From Firmicutes bacterium UBA3920 (GTDB taxonomy: Bacteria > Bacillota > Clostridia > Caldicoprobacterales > Xylanivirgaceae), in the NCBI GenBank assembly GCA_002386065.1, contig DGES01000120.1, forward strand, positions 106,570-122,182: 15,613 bases of DNA, in the 5' to 3' direction. Position 1 is the first letter of the stretch. Each line of letters starts with the position of its first letter. A model generated the notes under the pieces. It saw only the letters and a list, made by a program, of their open reading frames with translations, had not been told where the DNA came from and made no database searches. Below are positions 1 to 7,946 of the stretch, in pieces. The position numbers and the translations under genes are program-made.

Positions 1-138
1 CTTTGGGGTGAATTTTAAGATTTCTGGCTGTCCACACCCCTCAAACATGCATTATTCCGTCTGATTTTGGGAAAAAGTTATTTTTCGCCTGTCTCCAAAG
101 ACTTATCTGTCAGTGTTTGCTGACATCGCAATTAGCTC
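1..138. mobile_element. probable end of an insertion sequence (partial)
   Basis: This stretch has no complete gene and a higher GC content than the neighbouring genes. Its inner boundary, 125-138 read on the minus strand as GAGCTAATTGCGAT, recurs at 15594-15607 on the plus strand; extending to 20 bases, 17 match. This is the geometry of the terminal inverted repeats of an IS. A short plus-strand frame is open from position 2 to a TGA at 62-64 and could be the C-terminus of a transposase, but I do not recognise it. A small inverted repeat, TGTCAG/CTGACA (108-113 and 120-125), lies just inside the end. IS family unknown; the call is an inference from the matching ends. Confidence 0.45.
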
Positions 139-147
139 TATCTGCAA

Positions 148-176
148 AAATGCAAAAAGATCCGTCCCTGGTGCAC
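148..176. repeat. direct repeat, left copy, downstream of mcrC
   Basis: A 29-bp sequence with core GATCCGTCCCTGGTGCAC matches 3848-3876 with a single mismatch (168 C versus 3868 T) in the same orientation, exactly 3700 bp away. The two copies bracket the mcrBC pair. On the minus strand it reads GTGCACCAGGGACGGATC followed by TTTTTGCAT, which resembles the GGGACGGTTC-type dispersed repeats common in Clostridia; that resemblance is from memory, not a search. The mcrC stop lies 13 bp away. Confidence 0.75.
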
Positions 177-189
177 GTCCCTAATGCCA

Positions 190-1437
190 CTAGTGCCAAA
201 TATTCTTTCCTTTGCCTATTGTCATAGCCACCTTATTAAGATTTATAGGCTGGAGTATAACTTCTGCTATTTTTATATCCTTGATGGGATCCTTTATATC
301 TATCTTCTGAACAACAGCAGTATCATCCATAGAAGGATATAAAATAGTTGAAGTATTGTCCCCCATACCACTTACAGCATATATTGCTAGTTGATAAAGC
401 ATATGGGTAGGCAAACTTTTCTCCCATAAATCCCTATATTTTGCATCTAATAATTTAACAACCTTTCCATATTTCATTATAGCAAAATCTGGTCTTGGAG
501 TAGGTGGCTTTCGATGCAATGGATTGAAACCAGGAGCATAGGCAAACATATTGTACATACTATGTTGGCTTTTTACTACATATTCTTTTTCCTTAAAATA
601 ATCCATTAACAATTTATGCACTAATCTTTCAAAGAAAGCATTCATATCAAAAAAATATCCTTGCAAATTTACTTTTGTTGAATTATCTTTCAATTTTATC
701 CCTTGAGACTCATATAATATATTTATTATTTCAAGTGCTCCAGCATACCGTTCTGTTAGCCTACTCATACTATTTCTTGCATATTGTAAGCTATCACGAG
801 TCAATATTATATCATCAATACTTTCAGAAAAAATTTTGCAAAGTCTATTTACATGAATTTTAAGCTCCCTATCAACTACTAAATCCAAACTTAATTTCAA
901 TCCTGCAAGCAAAATTTGATTCAATATATTATTTTCATCCCTATCAAAATAACGGCAAGGTAATTTTGCCTCTATCACACCACCCTGGCTACAAAGTTTA
1001 TCAATATCTATTCTTCCTCTAGGGCTCTGTAAGCTATCCTCTTCTAGAATATAATCTCTATTAATTCCTCTAAGTAATAAATCATTAGCTTCAATATATA
1101 ATTCAAAAATTAATAAATCAAAAAATGAAAATTTATCTATATTATATTCTGCTCTACTTAAAAACGCTAAATCTCTCAAACCATAAGTATATTTCATTAG
1201 ATGATAAAGGGGTAGTCCTTCTAATTTTGGTCTAATATTTATCTGCAAATCTCCTATTTTAATTCTACCAACATAATAATTACTTTTGATAAGTATACCA
1301 TTTTTAAGCTCTAATATTTCAATAATTCCATTATTAGTTAAAAGTTTTGCTATTTGTCTCGCATTCTTATCAGGTAGTTCATATCCTTCTAATATAGTAG
1401 AATCCCATTCTTTCATCTCAACAACCTTAGTATTCAT
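190..1437 (-). CDS. mcrC: McrC-type nuclease subunit of a McrBC restriction system
   Basis: This is the endonuclease partner of an McrBC (type IV) system, which cuts DNA carrying modified cytosines when driven by the GTPase subunit McrB. Numbered from the start chosen here, the PD-(D/E)xK site is visible as R-P-D317-F, then D331-A-K333 in KLLDAKYRD. The N-terminal half, with motifs such as IRPKLEGLPL and SPRGRIDI, is typical of the McrC family. The longest frame begins at 1479, inside mcrB, but the GGTGA ribosome binding site at 1446-1450 fits the ATGs at 1440 or 1437, so the start is placed at 1437 with MNTKVVEMKEW. The gene overlaps the end of mcrB by 11 bp, implying coupled translation. 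It ends 13 bp before a direct repeat. The 415-residue length fits the family. Confidence 0.88.
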   Translation of the reverse strand: MNTKVVEMKEWDSTILEGYELPDKNARQIAKLLTNNGIIEILELKNGILIKSNYYVGRIKIGDLQINIRPKLEGLPLYHLMKYTYGLRDLAFLSRAEYNIDKFSFFDLLIFELYIEANDLLLRGINRDYILEEDSLQSPRGRIDIDKLCSQGGVIEAKLPCRYFDRDENNILNQILLAGLKLSLDLVVDRELKIHVNRLCKIFSESIDDIILTRDSLQYARNSMSRLTERYAGALEIINILYESQGIKLKDNSTKVNLQGYFFDMNAFFERLVHKLLMDYFKEKEYVVKSQHSMYNMFAYAPGFNPLHRKPPTPRPDFAIMKYGKVVKLLDAKYRDLWEKSLPTHMLYQLAIYAVSGMGDNTSTILYPSMDDTAVVQKIDIKDPIKDIKIAEVILQPINLNKVAMTIGKGKNIWH

Positions 1438-3679
1438 CATCATCTTCACCATCAATAGATTCCTCAATATCATCAACAAAAGTTTTCAAATCAGGCCAAG
1501 GCTGCAATAATGCATTTACAAAATTTGAAATATCTGACGAATCAAATAATTCATGTCTTATTCGTTGGTTTTTAGCATCCACTATCCCTTGCCCAAGTAT
1601 ATTAGCCATTAGATCATAATCTCCATAACAATATTCTTCTATCAAAGGTATAATATCTTCCTTAACTATATCTTTGAATTTATAAATATCCCTAATGGGT
1701 TTTTCATTTTCAAGAAAATATGAATGACCTATCTGGAGATTTCTAGCATCTTTTCCAATATTATTAACAATTTCTTTATTTACTTCTTTGAGCCATTTAT
1801 CTAAAGGTAGTCCTTCAAAATTTACATTTTCTAATAAACTATAATCAGGCATCAACTCTATAAAACCAAAACGTCTTCTAAGAGCTACATCCAGCAATGC
1901 TATAGAACGATCTGCCGTATTCATAGTACCTATGATGTAAACATTTTCAGGTACTCTAAAAGGTTTACTAGAAATAGGAAGAACTATGTCCTTATTTCGT
2001 TTCCCAACTTCAATAAGCATTATTAATTCGCCAAATATTCTAGAAATATCTCCTCGATTTATCTCATCAATTATCAAATAAAATTTTTGATCAAGTTTTT
2101 CCTCAGCCTCTAAACATAAACTTTTAAATATTCCATCTTTTATTTCAAATTGAGTTTTCCCATTTACTATATTAGGCTTTATCCCTTCAATAAAATCCTC
2201 ATATCCATAGGATGGATGGAAACAACAAATACGAACTAAACCACTTGTTCTGCCATCTCCAAGAATAAACTGTTTTTCAAATTCTGATAAATCCTCAAAT
2301 GCTTTATTATACATATCTCTAGAAGCCATTTCCCTACTAGCTTTTTCAGCATAATATGTTTTCCCTGTACCTGGAGGACCATATAATATAACTTGTTTCT
2401 TCCTTTTCAATACATTTTGAATATCAGCAATAACTCCATCAAATGATACTAAAGGTCTAACTTCTTTTTCAACAGATAATTCTCCTAAATCCTTTAATTT
2501 TTCAATAGCTAAAATATTGTCCAAATCTTTATATCTATATACTGCAGTCATTATCCCCTCACGAGGATTTTCTAAATATACATCATCATCAGCTATATAA
2601 ATCCACTCTATATGAATACAATGAGGAAAATCCAAATCATCAATGTATTCATATTCTCCTATTACCTTGCCTATACCTAATACTTTTTCTCCATCGACTG
2701 TAACAACAATATCTCCAATTTTTATATCATAATAAAAAGTAAGGACCTGACTAACAAATCTACCTATAATCCTAGCATCATTGGGATAATTTTCTTCAAA
2801 TTTCTTCCTCAGCTCCTCTTTCATTTCTGTTTTTTTCATTTCCCCATATTCTCTTAAATCCCCTAAAGCTGGCCAACCAATTGAAATATAGCCCCCTTCT
2901 TTCATATCTTGCCAATAGCTTTTGCCATCTCCAGTAGTTCCAATTCTATAATAATTGACAGGTGGACCAAAGAGGGTAACCATAGAAGACATTGCAGCAT
3001 AAACTGTTTCTAAACCAGTTTTTCTAACAATCTCCATGATTTGCCCTGACATTATATACAATTTATCGTCTTGAATTGGTTTTATATGAGAGGAGATAAG
3101 TGCATGTCTTTGCCATTTTGTACTGTGAAAGGTCTCTATCTTATTAGGATAAATCATATGATAATATTTATGAACCCAGCCTAAATTACTCATGTTTTCA
3201 ACAAGAATATTATCAAGATTTTCTTGAAGTTTAATATAATCTTCTATGGGAGCATCTTCATCCAGTTTTTCAATTAACTCAGCCCCATTAACCAAAGAAT
3301 CCCTTAGCTTTCTTCCTAAATCTATAGCCTCATCTATTGATAATATATCTGGATCTTGAGGATTTCCAGTAACCCATTTATTGTCTTTTCTCCTCTTAAA
3401 CATTACAAATTTATAGGCACTGCCCCCTGCAATACTTCCGTAGGTGTATGTATTGAACTCATCATCATTTTTAAATTCAAGCCAATAAGTAAGACTATCA
3501 CGATTGCTAACATTAAACATAGTCTCAATCAATGCTTCTCCATCTAATCCTTTAAGCCTCTCAGGGCTAAATTTCCTCTGAAATAATGAATATTCTTCCC
3601 TCAATTCATCTAAGGGAACAAGTTTTTCATCTTCAAGCATTTTGTCATAGGTTTGCTTTAATTTTTCAATTATATCCAT
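1427..3679 (-). CDS. mcrB: McrB-type GTPase subunit with EVE-like modified-base reader domain
   Basis: This is the motor and specificity subunit of a McrBC-type restriction system. Three parts are visible in 750 residues. Residues about 50-235 form an N-terminal region (YGSIAGGSAYKFVMFKRR, WVTGNPQ, WVHKYYHMIYPNK) that I recognise as common in McrB homologues but cannot name. Residues about 241-385 look like an EVE-like PUA-fold domain (YYRIGTTGDGKSYW, GGYISIGWPALGDL, HIEW), a class known to bind modified bases. Residues about 410-720 are the AAA+ GTPase module: Walker A GPPGTGKT (434-441), Walker B LIIDEINR (535-542), the McrB-specific MNTADRS (586-592) and arginine-rich RRRF (601-604). The ribosome binding site AAGGAAGTG lies about 12 bases before the ATG. 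It is followed by mcrC with an overlap. Target modification cannot be told from sequence. Confidence 0.9.
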   Translation of the reverse strand: MDIIEKLKQTYDKMLEDEKLVPLDELREEYSLFQRKFSPERLKGLDGEALIETMFNVSNRDSLTYWLEFKNDDEFNTYTYGSIAGGSAYKFVMFKRRKDNKWVTGNPQDPDILSIDEAIDLGRKLRDSLVNGAELIEKLDEDAPIEDYIKLQENLDNILVENMSNLGWVHKYYHMIYPNKIETFHSTKWQRHALISSHIKPIQDDKLYIMSGQIMEIVRKTGLETVYAAMSSMVTLFGPPVNYYRIGTTGDGKSYWQDMKEGGYISIGWPALGDLREYGEMKKTEMKEELRKKFEENYPNDARIIGRFVSQVLTFYYDIKIGDIVVTVDGEKVLGIGKVIGEYEYIDDLDFPHCIHIEWIYIADDDVYLENPREGIMTAVYRYKDLDNILAIEKLKDLGELSVEKEVRPLVSFDGVIADIQNVLKRKKQVILYGPPGTGKTYYAEKASREMASRDMYNKAFEDLSEFEKQFILGDGRTSGLVRICCFHPSYGYEDFIEGIKPNIVNGKTQFEIKDGIFKSLCLEAEEKLDQKFYLIIDEINRGDISRIFGELIMLIEVGKRNKDIVLPISSKPFRVPENVYIIGTMNTADRSIALLDVALRRRFGFIELMPDYSLLENVNFEGLPLDKWLKEVNKEIVNNIGKDARNLQIGHSYFLENEKPIRDIYKFKDIVKEDIIPLIEEYCYGDYDLMANILGQGIVDAKNQRIRHELFDSSDISNFVNALLQPWPDLKTFVDDIEESIDGEDDDEY

Positions 3680-3715
3680 CTAACATTTCACTTCCTTTTC
3701 TTTTACTATAGCATC

Positions 3716-3721
3716 ATTATA
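3716..3721 (-). promoter_or_regulatory. possible -10 box upstream of mcrB
   Basis: On the minus strand a perfect TATAAT lies about 37 bases upstream of the mcrB start codon. No convincing -35 hexamer is present at 16-18 bp spacing (the sequence there is GGAAGG), so this is a weak call based on the -10 alone and its position. Confidence 0.3.
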
Positions 3722-3769
3722 TCATTGATTATTACATTCCTTCCACTTGTTTACTTTTTCTATTTATAT

Positions 3770-3850
3770 TTATATGTTATATTCATCAAGTCTATCCCTA
3801 AGTTCTTCTAATGGTATATTTATGCTTCCTTCAATAGAGCCAACTTGAAA
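3770..3850 (-). pseudogene. C-terminal fragment of a rhodanese-domain protein
   Basis: The minus-strand frame reads FQVGSIEGSINIPLEELRDR followed by LDEYNI and a TAA. This matches the rhodanese pattern G-x-I-x-G-A-x-N-I-P-L-x-E-L-x-x-R-L, as found in sulfurtransferases and the C-terminal domain of CoA-disulfide reductases. The active-site cysteine region should follow this motif, but the frame stops at once, so it is a fragment. At its upstream end the frame runs straight through the 29-bp repeat (3848-3876) to an ATG at 3907, giving a 45-codon chimeric ORF. This suggests that the repeat, or a rearrangement at it, broke a rhodanese gene. Function is very unlikely. Confidence 0.5.
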
Positions 3851-3876
3851 TGCAAAAAGATCCGTCCTTGGTGCAC
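3848..3876. repeat. direct repeat, right copy, upstream of mcrB
   Basis: This is the second copy of the 29-bp repeat at 148-176 (one mismatch). Its right end continues into three copies of GGTGCA (3870-3875, 3880-3885, 3888-3893), suggesting that the element is longer here than in the left copy. It abuts the rhodanese fragment. Confidence 0.75.
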
Positions 3877-4070
3877 TCTGGTGCATTGGTGCAGTAAATT
3901 GATCCATTGTATTTATAGATCCGATTCCTTAGATGAACATCCTGTCACAACGGTAGTTAACAGTGAAATATATCATAATTTTAATAAATTTTAATAAATT
4001 TTCAATTAATTTCTCTACCATTTCCTAGAGAAATTAAACGTAACACAGACCTCTAAAAAATCTAAATAAT
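3877..4070. other. AT-rich non-coding gap between the mcrBC and CRISPR-Cas operons
   Basis: I see no gene here. It contains a perfect tandem copy of a 10-mer, TTAATAAATT (3981-3990 and 3991-4000), and the hairpin listed at 4008-4035. No CRISPR repeat or tRNA was seen. Confidence 0.6.
4008..4035 (-). terminator. hairpin after the CRISPR-Cas operon, possible terminator
   Basis: AATTTCTCTA (4008-4017) pairs perfectly with TAGAGAAATT (4026-4035) around an 8-base loop. It lies 36 bases past the stop codon of the last gene of the minus-strand operon. The stem is AT-rich and the following minus-strand sequence is only moderately T-rich (TTAATTGAAAATTTATT), so it is not a classical strong terminator. 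Position is the main support. Confidence 0.4.
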
Positions 4071-6173
4071 CTATTTCTCTTTATTCTTTTTTTCAGCCTT
4101 TGCTTTTTTAAAAGCTTCAGCCATTGTAGGATTATAATACTGCTCATTTCTATTATTATTTCTGTTTGCTTTAAATTTGTTCTTATTTTTATTTGAATGT
4201 GATTTATTATGTTTCTTGCTTTTATTGGATGTATTCTCTTCATACGAACCTTTAAGCAATTTTTCATAATCAAGTATTTCAGGCAATATTTTTCTTTTCC
4301 CAAATTCATTTAAGTCCATATATCTATAATTATTTGCATTCTGAAATTTTATCACTTTGGATTTAATATACATTAATTCCTTTATTGGCTTTTGTGCTTC
4401 TATGTTTCTACCGTTTAAATTTTTATTCGAAAAATTTTTCTTATATATATCTATATATTTATCCCCATCATCTTCTTTATAATAATCAAAACTAAAAGAA
4501 CTATATTTTTTATCTAAATCTTCTATTTTTAATTTAATATCTTTAACTTCAACTCTTCCAAATCCATAGGGCTTTGCAAGTCCAATATTTTGATAGCAAC
4601 CATCATTTAATTTCAATGCCCAGATTAATAGTCCTAATTCCTCTTCATCTAAATTATCAAAATAAATCTTACCTCTAAATTGATTGCCTTCTTTCAGTGG
4701 ATATATTTTAGTTTTCATATTTTTAGCTTCATCAGCTTTTATTTTAGGATCTTCAACATAATCCTTTAACCAGTATTGTTTATATCCTCTAATAGTAAAA
4801 TCTCCCTCATAAATATTAAGAGTTTTTTTACTAGCATTTTTATCTTGTTCTAAATACAAATTATAACTAGTAGGTTTAGGTTCTGCTAGTATAATATCTA
4901 TTATACTTTCTTTGTCTTCTACCCCTTCCCCAATAACTACTACATCTTCAAAACTAACTCTAGATTTATAACTAAAACTATGAATATCTCCATCTTCTTC
5001 ATATAATTTATTTGTAAATCCAAATATCCCATCTGTATAGCTAATACCATATGTATTTTTATATCTATTCGGTACACCATCCAACACTGTATTGCTATAA
5101 CTTAATCTCAAAAAAGGTGTGAATCCAAAATGTAGCCCATTCTTTTTAATATAAAATACTGGTTTCTTTTCATTTTTCTTTGGCAAAGCATAAAAATCAA
5201 ACTTATCATTCACTATGAATTTACCATTTTCCATACGAGCTTTTTTAGTTACTAACATATCATTTTTATAAGCTCTTATATAATCTTCTAATATTTTTTC
5301 TTCAGCTAATTTACTATCTTCTTCAGGTACTACATAATGACTACGTTTTCCTAATATAAATCCTCCTGACAATATATAACCCCTATTGCTACACTCTCCT
5401 ACCTTGCCTATTTTAATTACATTTCCTACTTCATTTAAATCAAAAGATATTTCAGTCTGATAAGGTGTATAGCTCTTCTCTCTACTATGGCACTTTAATA
5501 TCTTATTTAATTCATTCTCATGTTTTAATAGATCCCTATCATATAAAAAATTGATGCCCTCTATCCTTTCTCCGCCAATTTTCCTTAATTGCAATTCATC
5601 AACTCTAAAATAAGGTATCCCTTTTTTTAATTCTTTTGCAGGCTGAATATAAAACTTGTCCCCTCTATTTATTATATAACCTGCTTTTATATTCTCTGCT
5701 ACCCTTCTCTTTGGATCTATGGTTAATATATTATTGTACTTTTTATTTAGCGAAGTACCACTTGCTATATCTCTATATAAAAACCTAGAATCTTCAATAT
5801 AACTATTAATATATCCTTTATCTTTATCTTTTTCCCCTACAATATTACTAAAACTTAATATTTGAGCATTAGTTCTTACCATGCCTCTCATAGTACTACC
5901 TGGGATAGCATATTTACCATCAGCATTAATAAAAAATTTAGCATCTCTACCTTCAAGCTCTTTAGAAACTATTATTGGCGTTTTAGCCTCTAAAGTATAC
6001 TCAATATATCCACTTAATAATGTGCTTTTATCCCTTCCAATAAAATCATTATGAGGAGGTAGTTCTTGTGGTTTCTTATATTTTACAACTGCAAACCTTG
6101 GCAAACTTACAAAATTATAAGGTGCTACTGAATAGTTTTCAATATATTTTGTTTTAACTTCTTTAGGTTTCAT
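4071..6173 (-). CDS. TIGR03986-family CRISPR RAMP protein (type III-D Cas7-like subunit)
   Basis: This is a RAMP-superfamily subunit of a type III effector, expected to sit on the crRNA in the ribonucleoprotein complex. The N-terminus (VAPYNFVSLP, 16-25) and the IPGSTMRGMVR motif (90-100) are characteristic of the TIGR03986 family and of Cas7 folds; a glycine-rich loop, NIGLAKPYGFGRV, lies at 529-541. D77 is near the position of the Csm3 backbone-cleaving Asp. Residues about 646-700 form a Lys/Asn-rich, probably disordered basic tail. At 700 residues it is much longer than a single Cas7, with a large middle region (about 110-350) I cannot assign. Its ATG overlaps the csx19 stop as ATGA, with an AGGTG-type ribosome binding site nearby. 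It is the last gene of the operon. Confidence 0.82.
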   Translation of the reverse strand: MKPKEVKTKYIENYSVAPYNFVSLPRFAVVKYKKPQELPPHNDFIGRDKSTLLSGYIEYTLEAKTPIIVSKELEGRDAKFFINADGKYAIPGSTMRGMVRTNAQILSFSNIVGEKDKDKGYINSYIEDSRFLYRDIASGTSLNKKYNNILTIDPKRRVAENIKAGYIINRGDKFYIQPAKELKKGIPYFRVDELQLRKIGGERIEGINFLYDRDLLKHENELNKILKCHSREKSYTPYQTEISFDLNEVGNVIKIGKVGECSNRGYILSGGFILGKRSHYVVPEEDSKLAEEKILEDYIRAYKNDMLVTKKARMENGKFIVNDKFDFYALPKKNEKKPVFYIKKNGLHFGFTPFLRLSYSNTVLDGVPNRYKNTYGISYTDGIFGFTNKLYEEDGDIHSFSYKSRVSFEDVVVIGEGVEDKESIIDIILAEPKPTSYNLYLEQDKNASKKTLNIYEGDFTIRGYKQYWLKDYVEDPKIKADEAKNMKTKIYPLKEGNQFRGKIYFDNLDEEELGLLIWALKLNDGCYQNIGLAKPYGFGRVEVKDIKLKIEDLDKKYSSFSFDYYKEDDGDKYIDIYKKNFSNKNLNGRNIEAQKPIKELMYIKSKVIKFQNANNYRYMDLNEFGKRKILPEILDYEKLLKGSYEENTSNKSKKHNKSHSNKNKNKFKANRNNNRNEQYYNPTMAEAFKKAKAEKKNKEK

Positions 6174-6643
6174 TGCTCAACACCTCCTGTAAATACCAAT
6201 TTAGAAGGCTTTACATAGTTAATGTAAGCTTGATTATCATCGTCATAATTAATATACTTCTTTATTATCAATTCATGAGCATATCTTTTGTTTTGAGATT
6301 TTTCCCCGTATCTAGGATATAAAATATATTTATTTTTAATAGATTTGCAATTTTCACCTTCTTTAAATATTATTCCTTTTATATTGTCATCATTAAATAT
6401 TCTAATTTCTGCATCATCATTAAAAAATCTAGCTTCCATCATATTTTCATAATCCAATTCTATATTTGAAATGTAATCTGTTACTACACAATCATAATTA
6501 TAAATTATAGCATAGGTCATACCTAACTTTGTTAACATTTCTTTATTCAAATCTTTTTCTATTTCAAAATTTTTATAATCATATTCAAATATTTCTCTTA
6601 TGTTTTCTTCTGTTAACTCTTTTAATAAATAATTGTTATTCAT
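6170..6643 (-). CDS. csx19: Csx19 (TIGR03984-family) type III-D CRISPR protein
   Basis: This small protein (157 residues) matches my recollection of the Csx19/TIGR03984 family, a marker of subtype III-D. Recognisable features are EARFFNDDAEIRIF in the middle and the C-terminal pattern YILYPRYGEK, then KKYINYDDDNQAYINYVKPSKLVF. The family's role in the effector complex is not clear. The frame could start at 6658, but that ATG overlaps the preceding gene and lacks a well-placed ribosome binding site, whereas GAGGAGTG sits about 7 bases before the ATG at 6643 (MNNNYLL), so that start is used. It begins 4 bp after the tandem Cas7 stop and ends overlapping the TIGR03986 gene. Confidence 0.75.
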   Translation of the reverse strand: MNNNYLLKELTEENIREIFEYDYKNFEIEKDLNKEMLTKLGMTYAIIYNYDCVVTDYISNIELDYENMMEARFFNDDAEIRIFNDDNIKGIIFKEGENCKSIKNKYILYPRYGEKSQNKRYAHELIIKKYINYDDDNQAYINYVKPSKLVFTGGVEQ

Positions 6644-6647
6644 TTTT

Positions 6648-7946
6648 TCACTCCTCATATTTGAAGTCTTTTACTTCTTTCACATAAAAGTCCAGCTTTT
6701 CTTCATTGGAAATAGTTTTTTTGTTAAAATCAATGTTTATAATATCAACTCCATCATCTATATACATAGTATCTGCTTTAAATCTACCTCTGCCTATATT
6801 AGTGTTTCCTCCTAATGCTAAATTTTCTGTACCCAAATCTCTAAATGCTAACGCCAATATTCCAATGGCATAATTATCAAAATTTTTATTACCTGTCTTC
6901 CGATATATTACATTAAATTGAGTATTGCCTTTAACAGGTATATCATTCATCAATGCACCTGTTCTAACTCCTCCTGTAAATCTATCTATTTTAGTTCTAT
7001 TGTAAACTTTTTCTTCAAATTCTCTATTATCTATAATAGATTCACTTACAAATACTCTACTTAATATATTATCTTTCTTTTCTTTCTTCTTTTGCGTATT
7101 TATAGTCCCAAATATTGCTTCTGCTCCTTCTAAATTATCAAAAAAGTTTCCTATCTTCTCTACTCTTGATCTTAAAACTCCTTTAAAACTACTACCAGGT
7201 ATCAAATACTCATCTTCTAATTTAAAACTTCGATCATCTACATCTTTTGAATCAAATGTTTTAGGAGATTTAATTATCAAAGGGGTAGTTAGCTGACCTT
7301 TCATATTAAATTCCACATAATCATCACTTAAGGTAATATTATCTATATTCTTTTTTACATCTATACTATTGCTGTAATCATTATTAAGATATTTAATTAA
7401 ATCATCTAGATTATTAGCTAAATTAAAATTAACTTCCTTTGCTTCTACTAATTCAAAAATACCTAATCCATTGCTTTTGTTTCCTCCAAAACGAATAAGG
7501 CCTTTATCTAATGCCTTAAGACAAGAATATAACATTTCCTTTAGTTCTTTCATATCTTCATTATCACTGTGAATTTCAAAGCATAGTTCAAACTCTAAAC
7601 CCTGTCCTACAAACATTCTCTCAATTTTTTGTCCTTCAACATTAGTTCCAAACTCATTATCTATTTTAACTCCATCTCTCCTATCAAAATTATTAATTTG
7701 GGCAAAAGAATCCTTTATATATACACTACTCATTACTGAATTTTTTTCTTCATGAGTCCCAAACAATTTCTTATAATCCTTACCAATATTTTTCAGATAC
7801 GCTCTAAATGCACCTGCTATACTAGTTGCTGGAAGATAGGCCATTTGCCCTCCATCATCCATTAGTGGATTTTGTTGATTGTCTCCTATAAATAATGGAG
7901 ATACACTAATAATATTTGCTTTTAAAATAGAAATATTTTCCATCAT
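6648..7946 (-). CDS. tandem double-Cas7 (Csm3-like) RAMP protein of type III-D
   Basis: Two Cas7/Csm3-type units are fused in one 432-residue chain. Unit 1 (about 1-170) has LPATSIAGAFRAYL (38-51), SSVYIKDSFA and a glycine-rich loop FGGNKSNGLG (153-162). Unit 2 (about 210-400) has IPGSSFKGVLRSRV (249-262), SRVFVSESII, FTGGVRTGAL and LALGGNTNIGRGRF (376-389). Cas7 units form the crRNA-binding backbone of type III complexes and cut target RNA. Judged by eye against Csm3 (Asp33 before N-P), unit 2 keeps an Asp (D237), whereas unit 1 has Q25 at that position with D22 nearby. The start overlaps the csx10 stop (ATGA); a GGGAGGAGGG site precedes it. A second ATG lies one codon downstream and is equally possible. 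Confidence 0.83.
   Translation of the reverse strand: MMENISILKANIISVSPLFIGDNQQNPLMDDGGQMAYLPATSIAGAFRAYLKNIGKDYKKLFGTHEEKNSVMSSVYIKDSFAQINNFDRRDGVKIDNEFGTNVEGQKIERMFVGQGLEFELCFEIHSDNEDMKELKEMLYSCLKALDKGLIRFGGNKSNGLGIFELVEAKEVNFNLANNLDDLIKYLNNDYSNSIDVKKNIDNITLSDDYVEFNMKGQLTTPLIIKSPKTFDSKDVDDRSFKLEDEYLIPGSSFKGVLRSRVEKIGNFFDNLEGAEAIFGTINTQKKKEKKDNILSRVFVSESIIDNREFEEKVYNRTKIDRFTGGVRTGALMNDIPVKGNTQFNVIYRKTGNKNFDNYAIGILALAFRDLGTENLALGGNTNIGRGRFKADTMYIDDGVDIINIDFNKKTISNEEKLDFYVKEVKDFKYEE

Noticed and set aside
675..863. Plus-strand frames inside mcrC, mcrB and the cas genes (for example 675-863, 3356-3547, 9880-10101, 12427-12660)
   Set aside because: They are antisense to strongly supported genes and carry no recognisable motif or ribosome binding site.
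3913..3963. Minus-strand LLTTVVTGCSSKES resembling a lipoprotein signal with a lipobox
   Set aside because: There is no start codon with a hydrophobic segment in front, and a stop follows six codons after the cysteine; probably chance.
3979..4003. Tandem AT-rich 10-mers considered as an iteron or part of a replication origin
   Set aside because: Only two copies, no replication gene nearby, and the base composition makes it likely by chance.
4034..4309. Minus-strand 91-codon frame overlapping the 3' end of the TIGR03986 gene
   Set aside because: It is a shadow of the Lys/Asn-rich tail in another frame, with no ribosome binding site or family similarity.
6644..6658. Upstream start for Csx19 at 6658 (MRSEKMNNN)
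   Set aside because: It lies inside the end of the tandem Cas7 gene, and its first codons are the ribosome binding site GAGGAGTG of the better start at 6643.
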